Assembly: GCA_910575625.1 (NCBI GenBank)
Contig: CAJTFD010000006.1
Location: 62,001-126,000 of the forward strand
DNA from: Clostridia bacterium
Lineage (GTDB): Bacteria > Bacillota > Clostridia > Lachnospirales > Lachnospiraceae
DNA length: 64,000 nucleotides
Direction of reading: 5' to 3'
Shown: positions 61,624 to 64,000 of the stretch, piece by piece
Position numbering within the stretch: the first letter of the stretch is position 1
How the letters are laid out: the number at the start of each line of letters is the position of its first letter
The notes under the pieces: generated by a model
Seen by the model: the letters and a program-made list of their open reading frames with translations, nothing else
The model's database searches: none
What the model was told of the DNA's origin: nothing
Program-made: the position numbers and the translations under genes

Positions 61624-62634
61624 ATGATTTCAAAAAAACGTTTTTCAAGTATAAGGGATGTGGCAAATCTTGCCGGTGTTTCCACCGCAACGGTCTCTCG
61701 TGCCATCAACGCACCCGATACCGTCTCAGAAGCAACACGGAAAAAAGTATTAAAAGCGATCAAAGAATCCAATTATGCACCCAACTCAATGGCGACAGCG
61801 CTTTTTTCCGGCATGTCGAAGACCGTAGCTCTATTCGTTTTGGATATTTCAAACCCATTTTACATATCGTTGATGAGACATCTCAATCAGATCCTCTTAT
61901 CACACGGTCATAATCTCATCATCTGTGAAACAGAAAATTCTTTTGAAAAAGAAGCACAATATTACGAATATTGCAAAAGTATCCGCACCTGCTGCATCAT
62001 CTACACCGCAGGCATGACACGCAAAAATTTTGCTCTCGACACACACGGGAATATCCCTCTCATACTGATAGACCATGAGCCGTTTGAAGACGTCCAGTCT
62101 CTTTCTATAAATCCAGACAATGACAAGGCGATCCACCTTCTTGTTGATTATCTCGTAAATCTCAACCACAAGAAGATCGGATTTGTCAGCGGCCCGATCG
62201 ACTTCCTGTCTTCAAAAGCCCGCTATGAGAGTTTCTGCAGATATATGGGACAACACGGCCTCCCAGTCGAAAATGACTATGTTGTATCCAGATCCTTCGC
62301 AGAATCTGCCGGCGCCGCCGCAGTTGACTATTTTTATTCTCTTCCCTCACCGCCAACTGCCATCATCGCTGCCAGCGATCAGCTTGCGAGGGGATTTATC
62401 ATGCGTGCGCATTCAATGGGTATCAATATCCCCCAGGATTGCTCCATATGCGGGATCGATGGGATCGATTCATATTTTTACCCCAAGATCACATCCATCC
62501 GTCAGGATATTGCGTTGATCGCGCAGACCGTTTTCGATTTTATCCAGGATCCCGCCCAGACATCACTGCCGCTGACAAAAACCTTAGATGTCTCTTTTGT
62601 CCTCGGTCAGACCTGCCGGAAATTGCCCGAATGA
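61624..62634 (+). CDS. LacI-family repressor of the polyol operon
   Basis: A 336-aa regulator with a canonical LacI head (SIRDVANLAGVSTATVSRAI, hinge NSMATALFSG) and a sensor core (VALFVLDISNPFYISLMRHL, PLILIDHEPFEDV, IGFVSGPIDFLSSKARYESF, AIIAASDQLARGFIMRAHSM). Unlike the other LacI-type genes here it keeps the TVSR recognition motif. AAAAGGAG precedes the ATG. It is divergent from the seven-gene polyol operon and very likely represses it through the palindromes at 61098-61126 and 61210-61223. Its stop is 6 bp from the convergent uxaE stop. Confidence 0.92.
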   Translation: MISKKRFSSIRDVANLAGVSTATVSRAINAPDTVSEATRKKVLKAIKESNYAPNSMATALFSGMSKTVALFVLDISNPFYISLMRHLNQILLSHGHNLIICETENSFEKEAQYYEYCKSIRTCCIIYTAGMTRKNFALDTHGNIPLILIDHEPFEDVQSLSINPDNDKAIHLLVDYLVNLNHKKIGFVSGPIDFLSSKARYESFCRYMGQHGLPVENDYVVSRSFAESAGAAAVDYFYSLPSPPTAIIAASDQLARGFIMRAHSMGINIPQDCSICGIDGIDSYFYPKITSIRQDIALIAQTVFDFIQDPAQTSLPLTKTLDVSFVLGQTCRKLPE

Positions 62635-62640
62635 CCTGGA

Positions 62641-64000
62641 TCACACACAATCGAGCAGATGGAGATGTTTTTCAATATGCTTTTCAAGCGCCGCCGTATA
62701 CTCATCAATATGCTCGCTCAGCACTTTGCAGATACGGCTGTGGATCTCTTCATTTTCTTTTAGCATATATCCATATGTGATGTGCAGCAGCTGGCGCGCA
62801 TCATCCTCTTGCATATACTTCGGTAGATCTTCATCTGCTACCTCATCCAACGGCCTGATCTTGCTCGTGTCACAGTGGACTGCATAAAATGCTCTCGCTC
62901 TATCCAGGTTCTCCAACGCCGCTTGATGCATATCGCGATACAGCGCCGGATCGCACTGGGAAATGACACGGACCGCCTCCAGCCAGCTCGTTCCCGATGT
63001 CTTTAGATGGAAACGTCCCTTTGTCTCCCGGGCGATGGATGGGAATGCCATAAATTTGTCGCTCCCGGAATGGATACTGATCTTATATCCGAAATGATCC
63101 GCGATCTTACAATGTGCGCGCAGATCTTCTTGGAACGCGTCCACATCACCGATATAATCGATCGCCTTTTGGAATTCCCCGACAAAACGCGGCGCAAGGC
63201 TGTTGATCTTCACCAGGTTTTCATCCAGCTCATTCGCCACAAAGTAATGCGCTGTCAGATCTGTTGTATGTGTTGTTTCATCCAGGGAGATCTCCAGATC
63301 GACGCGGAGTCTTTTCTTTTTGATGAGCTGGTATACCTCTGTAGCCAGATCGACCGCTTTTCGGTAGACCAGCACGGTATTTTCCAAGGTGGCCTGATCG
63401 AAATCGATCCCAAGATCACGCAGTTCCTCATCCTGCAGATATTCTTTCTCTACTCTCTCTCTATAGTCCGCCGGTAATTGTGCATATGCTCCCGCACGTT
63501 CTTTCTCGTCCTCCGGTACATCTTCCAAGACCAGTGAGCAATCGAGGGTGATCATGGATACACCGTGATCCAGAGCTGTCTCGATCTCTTCCAATGACTT
63601 CAGATGATCTCCGTCCGCCCCATATCCCCCTTTATAGCCGCTCTTGAACACCGCCCATGATGCCGCGTCCAAGATATCTTCATACGTGCGTCCGGTCAGT
63701 GACAGTTCGCGGAGGCTCTGCTGCGCCAGCACCGGTCTGACTTTCGTCTTGGCGATCGCTCTCAACTGTCCGATCCCCGCGATCCCGAGACGGTCGCCGC
63801 AGCCAAAGGATGCTACGTCTCTGCCCAGCGCAGTCGGCGCCGTGTATGCAAAATCCCTGTTCAGCGCCACTCTGTTCTCATGGTCCATGGGACACACCCT
63901 GATGCCGCTCTTGCCTCCGGCTATATCGCCTTTAAAGCGAAAGCTCTTATTCCCATCTACGATCAGTCTCTCTTTTCCGTCCACATGTGCATAGATCGCG
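62641..64000 (-). CDS. uxaE: Tagaturonate/fructuronate epimerase UxaE (N-terminus beyond window)
   Basis: The minus-strand frame stays open to the right edge, so the first part of the gene is missing. The visible 453 residues match UxaE: FGCGDRLGIAGIGQLRAI, the VLAQQSLRELSLTGRTYEDI segment, AVFKSGYKGGYGADGDHLKS, SLDETTHTTDLTAHYFVANE, ISIHSGSDKFMAFPSIARET, HLKTSGTSWLEAVRVISQCD and ARQLLHITYGYML. UxaE interconverts D-tagaturonate and D-fructuronate using a metal, in hexuronate use and in the Thermotoga inositol route. A GTG at 63984 could be taken as a start but would truncate the conserved N-terminal domain. Confidence 0.87.
   Translation of the reverse strand, partial: AIYAHVDGKERLIVDGNKSFRFKGDIAGGKSGIRVCPMDHENRVALNRDFAYTAPTALGRDVASFGCGDRLGIAGIGQLRAIAKTKVRPVLAQQSLRELSLTGRTYEDILDAASWAVFKSGYKGGYGADGDHLKSLEEIETALDHGVSMITLDCSLVLEDVPEDEKERAGAYAQLPADYRERVEKEYLQDEELRDLGIDFDQATLENTVLVYRKAVDLATEVYQLIKKKRLRVDLEISLDETTHTTDLTAHYFVANELDENLVKINSLAPRFVGEFQKAIDYIGDVDAFQEDLRAHCKIADHFGYKISIHSGSDKFMAFPSIARETKGRFHLKTSGTSWLEAVRVISQCDPALYRDMHQAALENLDRARAFYAVHCDTSKIRPLDEVADEDLPKYMQEDDARQLLHITYGYMLKENEEIHSRICKVLSEHIDEYTAALEKHIEKHLHLLDCV

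Overview
The window looks like chromosome from a Gram-positive, low-to-mid GC Firmicute, most likely a gut Lachnospiraceae (Clostridium cluster XIVa). The reasons are purine-rich AGGAGG-type ribosome sites, housekeeping promoters of the TTGACA-17-TATAAT type, lipoprotein sugar-binding proteins, a PucR-type regulator beside ftsE, and a CHAP/Ig-like surface protein. No phage, CRISPR array or plasmid functions are seen. Mobile DNA is limited to a decayed transposase fragment (19942-20217) and a 270-bp MITE-like element (53113-53382).

Region 1 (1-20290) is mostly housekeeping: ftsE (cut by the left edge), a PucR-type regulator, a MoxR ATPase/VWA pair, a 1100-aa secreted CHAP protein, tRNA-Pro(CGG), an OmpR-type two-component system, yebC, a MazF-type toxin without a visible antitoxin, NAD(P)HX repair, a DtxR-family regulator translationally coupled to an SstT-type serine/threonine symporter, nagA and pyruvate carboxylase.

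Region 2 (20233-28968) is the most unusual part. One minus-strand operon encodes an archaeal-type (type II) GAPDH, an archaeal-type PGK, a LarA-family nickel racemase, malic enzyme and a split transketolase, and ends in a perfect hairpin terminator. A DeoR regulator and a PfkB kinase are divergent from it, and a candidate operator lies between the two promoters. This looks like a self-contained catabolic pathway for a phosphorylated sugar or sugar acid whose substrate is not known to me.

Region 3 (29056-50269) holds two paralogous inositol modules. Module A (LacI-type regulator, Hyi-like isomerase, iolE, iolD, iolB, iolG) carries palindromic operator candidates. Module B (iolD2-iolB2-iolI-iolE2, an AraC regulator, an RbsABC-like ABC importer, iolG2 and a URO-D/MtaA-family protein) carries a bipartite TTGTGTG/TTGCGTG motif in two of its control regions. 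The downstream steps iolC, iolJ and iolA are not in the window. Two near-identical LacI-type regulators (36004-37029 and 51955-52974) appear to be a segmental duplication that includes the promoter leader.

Region 4 (50438-64000) has a MATE exporter, the second LacI copy and the MITE-like element. It continues with a seven-gene minus-strand operon (zinc dehydrogenase, ABC importer, TIM-barrel isomerase, SDR, IolM-like zinc dehydrogenase) driven by a consensus promoter with a palindromic operator at its start site. A LacI repressor gene is divergent from that operon. A UxaE-type tagaturonate epimerase runs off the right edge. IolM-like plus UxaE recalls the Thermotoga inositol route through diketo-inositol and tagaturonate, so the window may hold two chemically different routes for cyclic polyols.
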